Shown one piece after another: positions 8,660 through 17,971 of a stretch of DNA of 64,000 nucleotides. The stretch is from an uncultured Bacteroides sp. (GTDB lineage: Bacteria > Bacteroidota > Bacteroidia > Cytophagales > Cyclobacteriaceae). The DNA is taken from NCBI GenBank assembly GCA_902168185.1, contig CABHOV010000072.1, positions 1 through 64,000 of the forward strand, given 5' to 3'. Each line of letters starts with the position of its first letter. The stretch's first letter is position 1. Both the position numbers and the translations under genes were made by a program. A model generated the notes under the pieces. The model saw only the letters and a program-made list of their open reading frames with translations, ran no database searches and was not told the DNA's origin.

Positions 8660-9739
8660 ATGGCTGAAACCAAATATCAAATTGCGACTGTAAAGGATAT
8701 AGGAGATATATCAGTAGATGGTATTTTCGTCTACAGCCTTCATGAAAATAAAGTCACGTATTGCAACCATATGCTGTCCGAGATTTTTGGGACAACCATG
8801 GAAAACATCATCGACAGGCCCATCGAGGTGCTAAAAGAAGCCCTAAATTATGACGATCATTACCTGGAAGGCATCCTCCAGCAGTTACAGGCAAAGTATA
8901 CATTGAGCAATGTTCAAATGCTGATCAATGCTTCAGGGAAATCTAAGTACCTGACGGCAGATATATACTATATAGAAGACAGTGGCGTGGTGATGTCCAT
9001 TATAAAAGACATTACCACCTTAAAAGAACATGAAAACTACATCGTTGATTTTGGAGCACGGAAAGATACACTATTGGATATGATTGCCCATAACTTAAGC
9101 GGGCCTTTGAACCTTACAGCCAATCTGCTGAACCTGGTAGACGAAATGAATAAGGTAGAGAAGTATAAAAAAATTGATAACCATACGCGGCTCATTCGTG
9201 AAAACACACAGCAATGCATAGAAATCATTAACACTTTTTTGAAAGAGGAGCATCTGGAGTCCGAACGCGTATTCGTAAAAGCAAACCGGTTCAACACCCT
9301 TGAAAAAATAAAGATTGTAATCGCAAACATGCGCGACTTTAATCCAGAGAAGGACTTTAGATTAATAGCTGAGAAAGACGAACTATATATATCGGGTGAT
9401 GATGTCAAGTTTTTCCAGATCGTTCATAACCTCTTTTCCAACGCCTGTAAATTCACACACGCCAATGGTATTATTGAATGTGAAGTCAAAGACATGGATC
9501 ACTCCTTTTCAGTGCGTATCTCTGATAACGGCATTGGCATTCCCGAACATATGATACCCTATATTTTCACAAAGAATACTCCTGCTTCGAGAACGGGTTT
9601 AAAAGGAGAAAAGTCAATCGGGATGGGGCTTTACATCATTAAGAAGTTAGTAGAACTCATGAAAGGGACAATCACATTTCAAAGTGAGGAGAATAAAGGC
9701 ACAACATTTCTTCTAACCTTCCCGAAGGAAAACTTTTAA
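8660..9739 (+). CDS. soluble PAS-domain sensor histidine kinase with AHN H-box
   Basis: 359 residues from ATG 8660; an upstream in-frame ATG at 8549 adds a Cys/Trp-rich stretch unlikely to be translated. Residues 1-120 form a PAS domain (DGIFVYSLHENKVTYCN, then IIKDITTLKEHE). The dimerisation helix carries His144 in MIAHNLSGPL. The catalytic domain has an N-box NLFSNACKF, a G1 box DNGIGIPEHM and a G2 box GMGLYIIKKL. There is no membrane segment, so it is cytoplasmic. The residue after the phospho-accepting His is Asn rather than the usual Glu or Asp. No response regulator is adjacent. The polysaccharide operon begins about 100 bp downstream, but a link is not shown. Confidence 0.8.
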   Translation: MAETKYQIATVKDIGDISVDGIFVYSLHENKVTYCNHMLSEIFGTTMENIIDRPIEVLKEALNYDDHYLEGILQQLQAKYTLSNVQMLINASGKSKYLTADIYYIEDSGVVMSIIKDITTLKEHENYIVDFGARKDTLLDMIAHNLSGPLNLTANLLNLVDEMNKVEKYKKIDNHTRLIRENTQQCIEIINTFLKEEHLESERVFVKANRFNTLEKIKIVIANMRDFNPEKDFRLIAEKDELYISGDDVKFFQIVHNLFSNACKFTHANGIIECEVKDMDHSFSVRISDNGIGIPEHMIPYIFTKNTPASRTGLKGEKSIGMGLYIIKKLVELMKGTITFQSEENKGTTFLLTFPKENF

Positions 9740-9837
9740 TTACTTCAAACTGAGTGCGTTCACTGCAAACAGAATTTTCCGCTTGTTACTGGAATAGTAA
9801 ATAATTTTATTCATTTTTGAGTAAAGCGATTTTACTT

Positions 9838-10677
9838 ATGCGATGGCAATGGGAAATTAAGCCAGAGTCTCACTGGTTCGAGTGGAATTGGAAAGAGATC
9901 TGGGAATATCGCCATCTGTTGCTTCGACTCATTCGCAGAGATTTCTTAACGCAATATCAACAGACTTTACTGGGCCCGGTGTGGGTCGTTATTCAGCCAC
10001 TGGTAACGGTCCTGCTATATGTACTCATTTTCGATCGCGTAGTTCGCATCTCAACAAATGATACTCCCCCAACGCTTTTCTACTTAAGCGGCATCATTAT
10101 CTGGAACCTGTTTGCAGAATCATTCTCCGGATCGGTATATACCTTCAGCGCGAATGCCACCCTATTTTCAAAAGTATATTTCCCGCGGCTCATTATACCT
10201 TTCTCGGTAACGGCTTCGCATATCATTCGCTTCTTCATTCAGTTCGCACTCTTCCTGGTATTCTATGTATACTATCTCTATAAGGGAACAGTATCGTTTA
10301 ACCCGTTATATTGTTTTATAGCACTGCCACTGGTTTTTATCGTTACCTCCGGCCTGGGCCTTGGTCTCGGTCTCGCGCTATCGGTGTTCCTGGCAAAGTA
10401 TAGGGATCTTACCAATCTTATTCAACTCACGATCCGGCTCTTAATGTTTGCTACTCCTGTAATATACCCCCTATCCATTGTCCCGGAGAACATCCAGCAT
10501 ATCATGATCTTCAATCCACTGGTTCCGATGATCGAGTTTTTCAGGCTGGCATTCTTAGGCGAAGGACTTGTGACGGGTATACAACTCGCCTATAGCGGAG
10601 CCTGTATGCTTTTAGTTTTTTTATTCGGAACCGTACTCTTTAACAAAATGGGCGCTAAACTGATTGACGTTGTGTGA
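9838..10677 (+). CDS. wzm: ABC transporter permease for surface polysaccharide export (Wzm type)
   Basis: About 279 residues from ATG 9838; a TTG at 9817 is a possible alternative. The N-terminal amphipathic region (IWEYRHLLLRLIRRDFLTQY) precedes six hydrophobic helices, as in ABC-2 type exporters of polysaccharides and polyol phosphates. The motif LGPVWVVIQPLVTVLLYVLI is characteristic. It forms the membrane channel that moves a finished lipid-linked glycan across the inner membrane, with the ATPase encoded 71 bp downstream. It is the first gene of a packed operon running to 20043, made of glycosyltransferases and a deacetylase, which supports an O-antigen or capsule-like product. Confidence 0.88.
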   Translation: MRWQWEIKPESHWFEWNWKEIWEYRHLLLRLIRRDFLTQYQQTLLGPVWVVIQPLVTVLLYVLIFDRVVRISTNDTPPTLFYLSGIIIWNLFAESFSGSVYTFSANATLFSKVYFPRLIIPFSVTASHIIRFFIQFALFLVFYVYYLYKGTVSFNPLYCFIALPLVFIVTSGLGLGLGLALSVFLAKYRDLTNLIQLTIRLLMFATPVIYPLSIVPENIQHIMIFNPLVPMIEFFRLAFLGEGLVTGIQLAYSGACMLLVFLFGTVLFNKMGAKLIDVV

Positions 10678-10748
10678 GCCGTGCTCAATAAAACAGATGC
10701 TACCAGCACGATCAATCACAGATTATAAACGCAAGGGAAAAGTATACA

Positions 10749-12020
10749 ATGGCAAGCGATACGATTATACAAGTTGAAGATTTATCGAAGCTATACCGCC
10801 TGGGAAAGATTGGTACGGGCTCCCTTCGGCAGGACGTTCAACGCTGGTGGTATCAATCCATTCTCCGCAAGGAAGATCCATTTTTTAAAGCAGCTAGTAA
10901 TAAAGGTGAGTCCACAGAATTTCTCTGGGCGTTGCGTGATATCAATTTTGATATTAAGGAAGGCGAAGCGTTTGCAATTATAGGGCGGAATGGAGCGGGG
11001 AAATCAACGTTACTAAAGATACTCTCAAAAGTTATACGTCCTACGCAAGGCCATGTACTCGGACGTGGCCGCATGAACAGTTTGCTGGAGATCGGTACAG
11101 GCTTTCATGAAGAATTGACGGGCCGCGAAAATATATACCTGAATGGTCATTTCCTGGGAATGAAGCACCAGGAGATCAAGCGTAAGTTTGATGAGATCGT
11201 GGAGTTCTCGGGCGTAAGTCAATTTATTGATACACCCGTGAAACGATATTCTTCCGGCATGTACGTGCGCCTTGCTTTTGCTGTCGCAGCACATCTTGAA
11301 CCGGATATATTAGTAGTAGATGAAGTGCTGGCTGTAGGTGATGCTGAGTTTCAAAAGAAATGCCTTGGCAAGATGAATGAGGCTTCGAAAAAAGAAGGAC
11401 GTACGATTTTGTTTGTCAGCCATAATATGCAGGCCGTTACCAACCTGTGCCATCGCGCCATGCTTTTGCAAAAAGGAAAAATGATGCAGATCGGTACTTC
11501 TGATAAAGTTGTGAATTATTACCTGAGCGGAATTCAGCAGAACCAGTTGTCACAGCAATGGAATGATCCTAAAGCAGCCCCAGGCAATGACATTGTGCGC
11601 GTTAAATCTGTGCGACTGGTTCCGGATTTGGATGACCCGGCAACACCCATCGATGTACGCACCCGGCTTTCGCTGGAGTTTGAATTCTGGAATTATGATG
11701 ATGGTATAGATCTGGTTACCGGTATACATCTCTTTACTCAAAGCAGCGAGTGTATTTTTGATGTAAGCTCGAAGTCTAAAACTTATAGTAAGGGGCTCAT
11801 CAAAGGAACGTGTACTATACCCGGAAACTTTCTCAATGACGGCTCATACTATATCTCGATAATTTTTGTGAAGGGCACATCCGTAGAAGTTTTCTACCTC
11901 AACGAGTGTATATCCTTTGATGTAGAAGATTACCGGGAGAACACAAATTGGTATGGCAAGTGGATGGGGTACGTTCGCCCTGATTTTCCGGTCGTCCTTA
12001 CTCCCATACCTTCGTTCTAG
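10749..12020 (+). CDS. wzt: ABC transporter ATPase with C-terminal glycan-recognition domain (Wzt type)
   Basis: 423 residues. The nucleotide-binding domain has Walker A GRNGAGKST (79-87), the signature YSSGM (167-171), Walker B ILVVDE (187-192) and the switch His in FVSHNMQ. An insertion between the first strands (about 20-58) is typical of the polysaccharide/teichoic exporters. Residues ~255-423 are a beta-rich extra domain of the Wzt_C type, which in characterised systems binds the modified non-reducing end of the glycan before export. Its presence suggests that a chain-terminating modification exists; the GT2-methyltransferase fusion two genes downstream is a candidate for making it. Confidence 0.9.
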   Translation: MASDTIIQVEDLSKLYRLGKIGTGSLRQDVQRWWYQSILRKEDPFFKAASNKGESTEFLWALRDINFDIKEGEAFAIIGRNGAGKSTLLKILSKVIRPTQGHVLGRGRMNSLLEIGTGFHEELTGRENIYLNGHFLGMKHQEIKRKFDEIVEFSGVSQFIDTPVKRYSSGMYVRLAFAVAAHLEPDILVVDEVLAVGDAEFQKKCLGKMNEASKKEGRTILFVSHNMQAVTNLCHRAMLLQKGKMMQIGTSDKVVNYYLSGIQQNQLSQQWNDPKAAPGNDIVRVKSVRLVPDLDDPATPIDVRTRLSLEFEFWNYDDGIDLVTGIHLFTQSSECIFDVSSKSKTYSKGLIKGTCTIPGNFLNDGSYYISIIFVKGTSVEVFYLNECISFDVEDYRENTNWYGKWMGYVRPDFPVVLTPIPSF

Positions 12021-12032
12021 CATTCAACCTCT

Positions 12033-13301
12033 ATGAACTCATACGTGCCCTATCAGTGCATCCACCTGAACCTTGCTATAGCTTCCGCATGGCAGGTTCC
12101 ACAGTACGATGTACAAGGGCGTTATATAGTATTGTGGTGGAATCAAACTCCAATAGGACATCTCTTTTTAAAACCAGGCGAAGAATTATCACACGCTATA
12201 GTTGAGCAAAAAATTATCCACGCTGCCTCCTGGGCGCTTCAGCATTATTCAAAGAACTCAACCGATACAGCAAAGACGCAATCTGAAGTTGAAAGAATTT
12301 TTGCGCAGGCTTTCAGTACACAGCCTGATCTGCCCGACACCTGTGATGTGTCGGTCGTAATCTGTACAAAGGATCGTGCCCCCAGTTTGCAAAAGTGCCT
12401 GGAGAGCCTGATGAATCTGCAATGCAAGCCTGCCGAAATCATTGTGGTGGACAATGCTTCTGCGGATGATCGCACGCGCAAAACCGTGAACGCATTCTCC
12501 GGTGTTAGATATCTTCGTGAAGATCGTTTGGGCCTGGATATAGCGCGGAACACCGGGGCTCGCGCAGCTACCCAATCCATTATACTGTATACCGATGACG
12601 ACACTGCGATATATCCCCTCTGGGTATACCATGCCTATAGGACTTTTGAAGACCAAACCGTTGCAGCCATGACAGGCCTTGTACTTGCCGCTGAGTTGCG
12701 TACTGAAGGGCAATGGATCTTCGAGCGTTTCTGGCCCTTCAACCGAGGCTTTATTGATAAGCGATACGACTATGATTTCTTTACGTCAAGCTTGCCAAAA
12801 GGGCCACCGGTGTGGACCATCGGAGCCGGAGCCAACATGGCATTTCGCAAGAGTATATTTGATGTCGTAGGATACTTTGACGAGCGACTCGATGTAGGCG
12901 CTGCAGGTTGCAACGGTGACTCCGAAATGTGGTATCGGATTCTGGCTGCCGGATATTCCGTTCATTACAACCCCAGAGCAGTGGTGTCTCATTTCCACCG
13001 TACCGCCATCAGTGATTTGAAGCATCAGATCTTTTACTATATGCGTGGCTTTACCGCGGCCATACTCTTTCAGTATAAACAATTCAAACATCCGGGTAAC
13101 CTCAAACACTTGTTTCGGGAGATTCCCAAGTATTACTGCTGGGTTCTGTTGCGCGGGTTTCCTTTGTATAAAGGCAGGTATAAAACGATATTCGTAGAAA
13201 TGAAGGGCCTTTTCTCAGGATTATTGTTTTATCTTCAGAATAAAAACACTTCATCCAATTCGGGTATGACGGGTAGTTCTCAGCAGACAGAAAGTAAATA
13301 A
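12033..13301 (+). CDS. family 2 glycosyltransferase with N-terminal extension
   Basis: 422 residues, starting 12 bp after wzt. Residues 1-103 are an extension of unknown function with conserved-looking aromatic residues (GRYIVLWWNQTPIGHL). The GT-A fold of family GT2 begins at DVSVVICTKDRAPSLQKCL (about 104), with VVDNASADD for nucleotide binding and YTDDDTAIYP as the DxD metal site. A long C-terminal part carries WTIGAGANMAFRKS and basic helices near the membrane. It should add one sugar to the growing lipid-linked chain in the cytoplasm. Donor and acceptor cannot be told from sequence. Confidence 0.85.
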   Translation: MNSYVPYQCIHLNLAIASAWQVPQYDVQGRYIVLWWNQTPIGHLFLKPGEELSHAIVEQKIIHAASWALQHYSKNSTDTAKTQSEVERIFAQAFSTQPDLPDTCDVSVVICTKDRAPSLQKCLESLMNLQCKPAEIIVVDNASADDRTRKTVNAFSGVRYLREDRLGLDIARNTGARAATQSIILYTDDDTAIYPLWVYHAYRTFEDQTVAAMTGLVLAAELRTEGQWIFERFWPFNRGFIDKRYDYDFFTSSLPKGPPVWTIGAGANMAFRKSIFDVVGYFDERLDVGAAGCNGDSEMWYRILAAGYSVHYNPRAVVSHFHRTAISDLKHQIFYYMRGFTAAILFQYKQFKHPGNLKHLFREIPKYYCWVLLRGFPLYKGRYKTIFVEMKGLFSGLLFYLQNKNTSSNSGMTGSSQQTESK

Positions 13302-13323
13302 CCAGGAACCTAAATATATAGCT

Positions 13324-14940
13324 GTGTCGCATCAAGCACTTGTGTCGGTTGTCATTCCCTGTTATAATCATGCGCGATTCCTGGTAGAGGCCATAGACAG
13401 CGTCAAGCAACAAACCTATAAAAACACAGAGATCATTGTTGTAGACGATGGTTCAACCGATGAGACGAAAAGTGTTGCTGAAAAAATTGAAGGGATACGC
13501 TATATATATCAAGCCAATCAGGGACTGTCGGCTGCCCGCAATACGGGCTTTCAAAATAGCAAAGGCGAGTATCTCGTTTTCCTCGATGCCGATGACTATT
13601 TATACCCCGAAGCGATAGCGACAAATCTCCGCTATCTTCAACAGAATCCTTCCTGGGCATTTGTTTCCGGATGGCACGATAAAGTTGACGAATGGAAATA
13701 CCTTATTGAAAAAGACGAACTCTCTGTTGTCAAAGAGAATCATTACATCAATCTTTTACAGGGTAACTATATAGGAATGCATGCTGCCGTAATGTATACC
13801 CGTTGGGTGTTGAACGAATTCCAGTTTGATACTTTACTCCGGGCTTGTGAAGATTACGATCTATATATGCGCATTACCCGCAAGTTCCCGGTAGGTGATC
13901 ATGATAAAAACATGGCAGCCTATAGAATTCATGGGAACAACATGTCTGCAAAGATTCCTTTTATGCTTACCGCGGCATTGAAGGTCCATGCATTTCAAAA
14001 AGAACATCTTCAAAGCAAAGAAGAGGAAGCGGCCTGGCACCGCGGGCGATCGATTTGGACAGATTATTATACCGGCAAGTTATTGGAAGCGCTGCATCGC
14101 CAGGTATCAAAAATGAAACAAGTGCCGTCAAGGACAGAACGCAATTTCCTACTCGGTCAAAAACCAAAAGCCGCATTGCAACTTGAAGCGAGGATTCTGA
14201 AATTGAACTTAAAGAATATAGTAAAGAAGGCGCTCCCCATGTTTGCACGTAAGATGTTATTCAAGCGTGGCTACCTCCGAAACTTTATTCCTCTCCAGGG
14301 AAATATAGCATGGGCAGACCTGGAGAGAACCACACCCTTTAGTAACGACTTTGGTTTTGATCGCGGTGGACCGGTAGACCGTTATTATATTGAAAAGTTT
14401 CTTACTGAAAACAAACACCTGATAAAAGGCCGGGTTCTGGAAATCGGTGATAACGCATATACACTTCACTATGGCGGGAAGAACGTAACGCAAAGTGATG
14501 TGCTGCATGTTGCCTGGGCAAATGAAACGGTCACCTTCGTGGGTGATTTAAGTGATGTGCCGCAAATTCCATCTGACTCCTTCGATTGTATTATACTCAC
14601 ACAGACGCTGCACTTCATCTATGATTTTAAAGCCGCGTTATATACCTGTCACCGGATATTAAAAAAAGGCGGTGTCTTGCTGCTCACAGTCCCCGGCATC
14701 AGCCATATCGATAAAGGCGAATGGAAAGATTATTGGCTCTGGGCCTTTACTGATAAATCGATGCGAAGATTGCTTTCTGAATATTTCGCTCCGGATGCGA
14801 TCCAATTGCAAACCTACGGCAATGTATATATAGCGACGGCATTTTTATATGGAATGGGTTTGCCGGAAGTACGAAAAGATTTTCTGGACGTTCAGGATCC
14901 CGCTTACCAGGTAATCATAGCCGTGAGCGTAACCAAGTAA
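13324..14940 (+). CDS. GT2 glycosyltransferase fused to a class I SAM methyltransferase
   Basis: 538 residues from GTG 13324 (22 bp after the preceding gene). Residues 1-225 are a GT2 domain: VSVVIPCYNHARFLVEAIDS, DDGSTDE (41-47), FLDADDY (86-92) and the acid-rich ACEDYDL (174-180). A helical basic linker (about 240-320) leads to a methyltransferase domain: motif I VLEIGD (371-376), DSFDCIILTQTLHFI (418-432) and GGVLLLTVPG (449-458). This last part resembles Methyltransf_11 enzymes. A single protein that adds a sugar and methylates is a good candidate for chain modification or capping before Wzt-dependent export; that role is inferred. Confidence 0.82.
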   Translation: MSHQALVSVVIPCYNHARFLVEAIDSVKQQTYKNTEIIVVDDGSTDETKSVAEKIEGIRYIYQANQGLSAARNTGFQNSKGEYLVFLDADDYLYPEAIATNLRYLQQNPSWAFVSGWHDKVDEWKYLIEKDELSVVKENHYINLLQGNYIGMHAAVMYTRWVLNEFQFDTLLRACEDYDLYMRITRKFPVGDHDKNMAAYRIHGNNMSAKIPFMLTAALKVHAFQKEHLQSKEEEAAWHRGRSIWTDYYTGKLLEALHRQVSKMKQVPSRTERNFLLGQKPKAALQLEARILKLNLKNIVKKALPMFARKMLFKRGYLRNFIPLQGNIAWADLERTTPFSNDFGFDRGGPVDRYYIEKFLTENKHLIKGRVLEIGDNAYTLHYGGKNVTQSDVLHVAWANETVTFVGDLSDVPQIPSDSFDCIILTQTLHFIYDFKAALYTCHRILKKGGVLLLTVPGISHIDKGEWKDYWLWAFTDKSMRRLLSEYFAPDAIQLQTYGNVYIATAFLYGMGLPEVRKDFLDVQDPAYQVIIAVSVTK

Positions 14941-14941
14941 G

Positions 14942-15952
14942 ATGGCATCGCTATTTCAAAATATTTTCAAATCACGAAAAGAGACAGCGCTCGTTCTCAT
15001 GTATCATCGTATTGCGAGTGCGTCTGTTGATCCATGGGACCTATGTGTGAGTCCAGAAAACTTTGAAGCACACATAGAATACCTGAAAAGTAATTACCAG
15101 GTGATCCCCATGCATGAACTCGCGGGGTGCATCCAAAAAAGAAAACCACTTAAAAATCTGCTATCGCTTACCTTCGATGACGGATACCTCGACAACTTTA
15201 CAGAAGCCAAAACTATACTCGAGAAATACAGCGTTCCGGCTACATTCTACCTGACCGCTAAATTTGAAGCTCAAGAAAAATCGTATTGGTGGGATATACT
15301 TGAACAAATTATTTTAACGACTCCTACGCTGCCGCAAAAGCTTGCACTGGATATACCAGCAAAGCAATTCGTTTTTGATTTACAAGACTCGTCCACTCTA
15401 ACAGCGTCAGCGAAAATAGAAATAGCGCAATGGCGTTATGGACATCCTCTTTACAATAAACGCCTGGAATTATTTTATACCCTCTGGATGGAGATGAAGC
15501 CCATGTCAATTGCAGGGCAACAAAAAACAATTACTAACCTTCGTGAATGGGCCGGGATACAGGAAATATATACTCCACCCCTGATGAACGAAACACACAT
15601 CATGCAAATGGCAACAAACCCATTGTTTGAAATTGGCGCGCATACTGTTAACCATCCTGCGTTAGCCTTCTTGCCTGCTGGAGAGCAAAAGAATGAAATC
15701 CAAAAGGGAAGATATATACTGGAGAAATTAACCGGAAGAAGTATAACCGGGCTGGCATACCCTTACGGAAGCTTGAATCAGGATACTCCCCTTCTAACCC
15801 AAACGCTTGGCTTTGACTATGCTGTCTCCACATCAGCGCTGCATGTAACGCATCGGAGTGCTATGTATGACCTGCCTCGCTTCCAGGTAAAGAATATGAA
15901 CAGCAAAGATTTCGCGGGTATGTTAACCGGATTGCATCAATCAAAAGTATAA
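14942..15952 (+). CDS. polysaccharide deacetylase (NodB homology domain)
   Basis: 336 residues, starting 2 bp after the preceding stop. The NodB fold is shown by VLMYHRI near the N-terminus, TFDDGYLDN (77-85) with the metal-binding and catalytic Asp pair, FEIGAHTVNHPAL with the two metal-ligand His residues, and GLAYPYGS. There is no signal peptide, so the enzyme is probably cytoplasmic or membrane-associated. Position inside the operon indicates removal of an acetyl group from an N-acetylated sugar of the exported glycan or its precursor. The exact substrate is unknown. Confidence 0.85.
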   Translation: MASLFQNIFKSRKETALVLMYHRIASASVDPWDLCVSPENFEAHIEYLKSNYQVIPMHELAGCIQKRKPLKNLLSLTFDDGYLDNFTEAKTILEKYSVPATFYLTAKFEAQEKSYWWDILEQIILTTPTLPQKLALDIPAKQFVFDLQDSSTLTASAKIEIAQWRYGHPLYNKRLELFYTLWMEMKPMSIAGQQKTITNLREWAGIQEIYTPPLMNETHIMQMATNPLFEIGAHTVNHPALAFLPAGEQKNEIQKGRYILEKLTGRSITGLAYPYGSLNQDTPLLTQTLGFDYAVSTSALHVTHRSAMYDLPRFQVKNMNSKDFAGMLTGLHQSKV

Positions 15953-15954
15953 GT

Positions 15955-16881
15955 ATGGATGCATCCAAAACACCTATGGTTTCTGTAGTCACTTGCTTTT
16001 ACAAGGAAGAGAAATTCCTGGAGGAAACCATACAGAGTGTGGTGCGTCAAAGCTATACACATTGGGAGCTGATCCTTGTAGACGATGGCTCTCCTGACTC
16101 AAGCCCGGACATTGCCCTGCGCTATGCGAAGGATTATCCCGGCAAAATACTATATCTGCAACATAAAAATCATGCGAACAAGGGCGTATGCAAAAGCAGG
16201 AACTTGGGTATAGCACATGCCCGGGGAGAGTATATTGCATACCTGGATGCAGACGATGTATGGTTAGCGACTAAACTTGAAAATCAGTTGAGTCTGTTTA
16301 GCAAACATCCCCAGGCTACCGTGCTTATGGAAGCATCCCTGTATTGGTATAGTTGGCAGGGAAATAATCGTCAAGATGTTGTCATTGAAATTGGGGCAGT
16401 GCAGAACCAGCTATATACACCGCCCGCGCTCATGTTACAGCTTTATCCCTTGGGACCGGGAGCCGCTCCGTGTCCATCCGGAATGATGGTTAGACGAAGT
16501 GTGCATGATCACATTTCGTTTGTAGAAGATTTCATCGGAGATACAGCGGTATATGAAGACCAGGCGTTTCTGGCGCAGATCTATCTGAATGAAAATGTAT
16601 ATGTATCATCAGCCCATAACAACCTGTACCGCCAGCGGCCGGCCTCACAGGTATTTAATGTTCACCAGGATGGGCGATATCATTCTGTGAGACAATACTA
16701 CCTCGAATGGCTAAAGCGTTACCTGGATCAATATCCTGACCGCGATAAGCGAATTGATAAGCTTTTGAAGAAGGCATTGATGCCTTACGACTATCCATAT
16801 ACGTTTGCTGTGTTATATACACTTCCTTCCAAAATTAAGAACAAGATAAGGCGGATTATGAAAAGAATATTAAATTCATAA
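15955..16881 (+). CDS. family 2 glycosyltransferase
   Basis: 308 residues, starting 2 bp after the deacetylase stop. GT2 signatures: MVSVVTCFYKEEKFLEETIQ, VDDGSPDSSPD and YLDADDVWLATKLENQL with the DxD motif. The C-terminal part has PCPSGMMVRRS and VYEDQAFLAQIYL, which supplies the usual catalytic-base region (ED). It ends with a strongly basic stretch, suited to membrane contact. Its role is one sugar-transfer step in the surface glycan. Confidence 0.85.
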   Translation: MDASKTPMVSVVTCFYKEEKFLEETIQSVVRQSYTHWELILVDDGSPDSSPDIALRYAKDYPGKILYLQHKNHANKGVCKSRNLGIAHARGEYIAYLDADDVWLATKLENQLSLFSKHPQATVLMEASLYWYSWQGNNRQDVVIEIGAVQNQLYTPPALMLQLYPLGPGAAPCPSGMMVRRSVHDHISFVEDFIGDTAVYEDQAFLAQIYLNENVYVSSAHNNLYRQRPASQVFNVHQDGRYHSVRQYYLEWLKRYLDQYPDRDKRIDKLLKKALMPYDYPYTFAVLYTLPSKIKNKIRRIMKRILNS

Positions 16882-16886
16882 TCATC

Positions 16887-17948
16887 ATGCAAGCACCGAA
16901 GCTTACCGTTCTGATGCCTGTCTACAATGCTGCCGCTTACTTGCGGGAGGCAATGGAAAGTATACTGCATCAAACGCTTCAGGATTTTGAATTTTTAATT
17001 ATTGATGACGGATCCAGCGATGAAAGCGCTGCAATTGTTAATTCGTATAGCGATGCAAGAATTCGCTTTGTTCAGAACGATACCAACCTGGGTATATCTG
17101 AAACATTAAACCGTGGGATTGGCCTTAGTTCATGCGAACTGATTGCACGCATGGATGCTGATGATATAAGTTACCCGACACGACTGCAGAAGCAATATGA
17201 TTACATGATCAGCAATCCGGATTGCATGCTGCTATCGACAGCATGTCGTATCATAACGGCTGATAAGAAGCACGTCCGGCTTGAAAAATATACCAGCCTT
17301 TTCTTTTACTATAACCTTAACTTCGAATGCTGGATATACCACCCTACTGTTATGTATCGCAAGGGTGCAGTACAAGAAGTCGGAATGTATAGTATACTGT
17401 ATTCAGAGGATTACGATCTCTTTTGGAAGCTTGCTCAAAAATTCAGAATTGCAAACCTGCGCGATATCTTACTGGATTATCGCCTTTCACCATCAAGTCT
17501 GAACACGGTACTTCGCAAGACCGAGTATGACATTGCAAACCGGCAAAATGTGATCCGTAATATACAACGCTATATGGGCAGTGAATTCTTCCTTCCGGAA
17601 GAATATCTGGAATGTCTTCGGCACAACGTTATTCCACTGGCAGGGACCAGAAGCATCTCTAAAATTTTAGATTGTCTTTCCCTTTTGGATCAGATCACAA
17701 AGCGGATTATGGATACAGAAAATGTGAATCGCAACGTGATGGATATAAAAGAAGCAGCCTGGTTTAAGCGCGACTTTATTATTTACCAGCTTTTCCTGGA
17801 ACTACCATGGAAGTATAGCCTTCCTTTGCTCGTTAAAACCGGAAAGCTTAATCTGATTTTTAGAAAAGTTATATATGCGATTCGCTGGCGATTTAAAAAT
17901 ATTGTCCGGCTTTTGCTAACTGTAAATAAAATAGTATATTTAGTATAG
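16887..17948 (+). CDS. family 2 glycosyltransferase
   Basis: 353 residues, 5 bp after the preceding stop. GT2 signatures: LTVLMPVYNAAAYLREAMES, IDDGSSDESAAIV and ARMDADDISYPTRLQKQYD, the last a very typical GT2 acceptor/metal-site block, then YSEDYDLFWKLAQKF. The C-terminal 120 residues are basic and hydrophobic and probably hold the enzyme at the inner membrane. It is part of the glycan operon; specificity is unknown. Confidence 0.85.
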   Translation: MQAPKLTVLMPVYNAAAYLREAMESILHQTLQDFEFLIIDDGSSDESAAIVNSYSDARIRFVQNDTNLGISETLNRGIGLSSCELIARMDADDISYPTRLQKQYDYMISNPDCMLLSTACRIITADKKHVRLEKYTSLFFYYNLNFECWIYHPTVMYRKGAVQEVGMYSILYSEDYDLFWKLAQKFRIANLRDILLDYRLSPSSLNTVLRKTEYDIANRQNVIRNIQRYMGSEFFLPEEYLECLRHNVIPLAGTRSISKILDCLSLLDQITKRIMDTENVNRNVMDIKEAAWFKRDFIIYQLFLELPWKYSLPLLVKTGKLNLIFRKVIYAIRWRFKNIVRLLLTVNKIVYLV

Positions 17949-17971
17949 CCACCTAAAATGAAAAAATCTCA

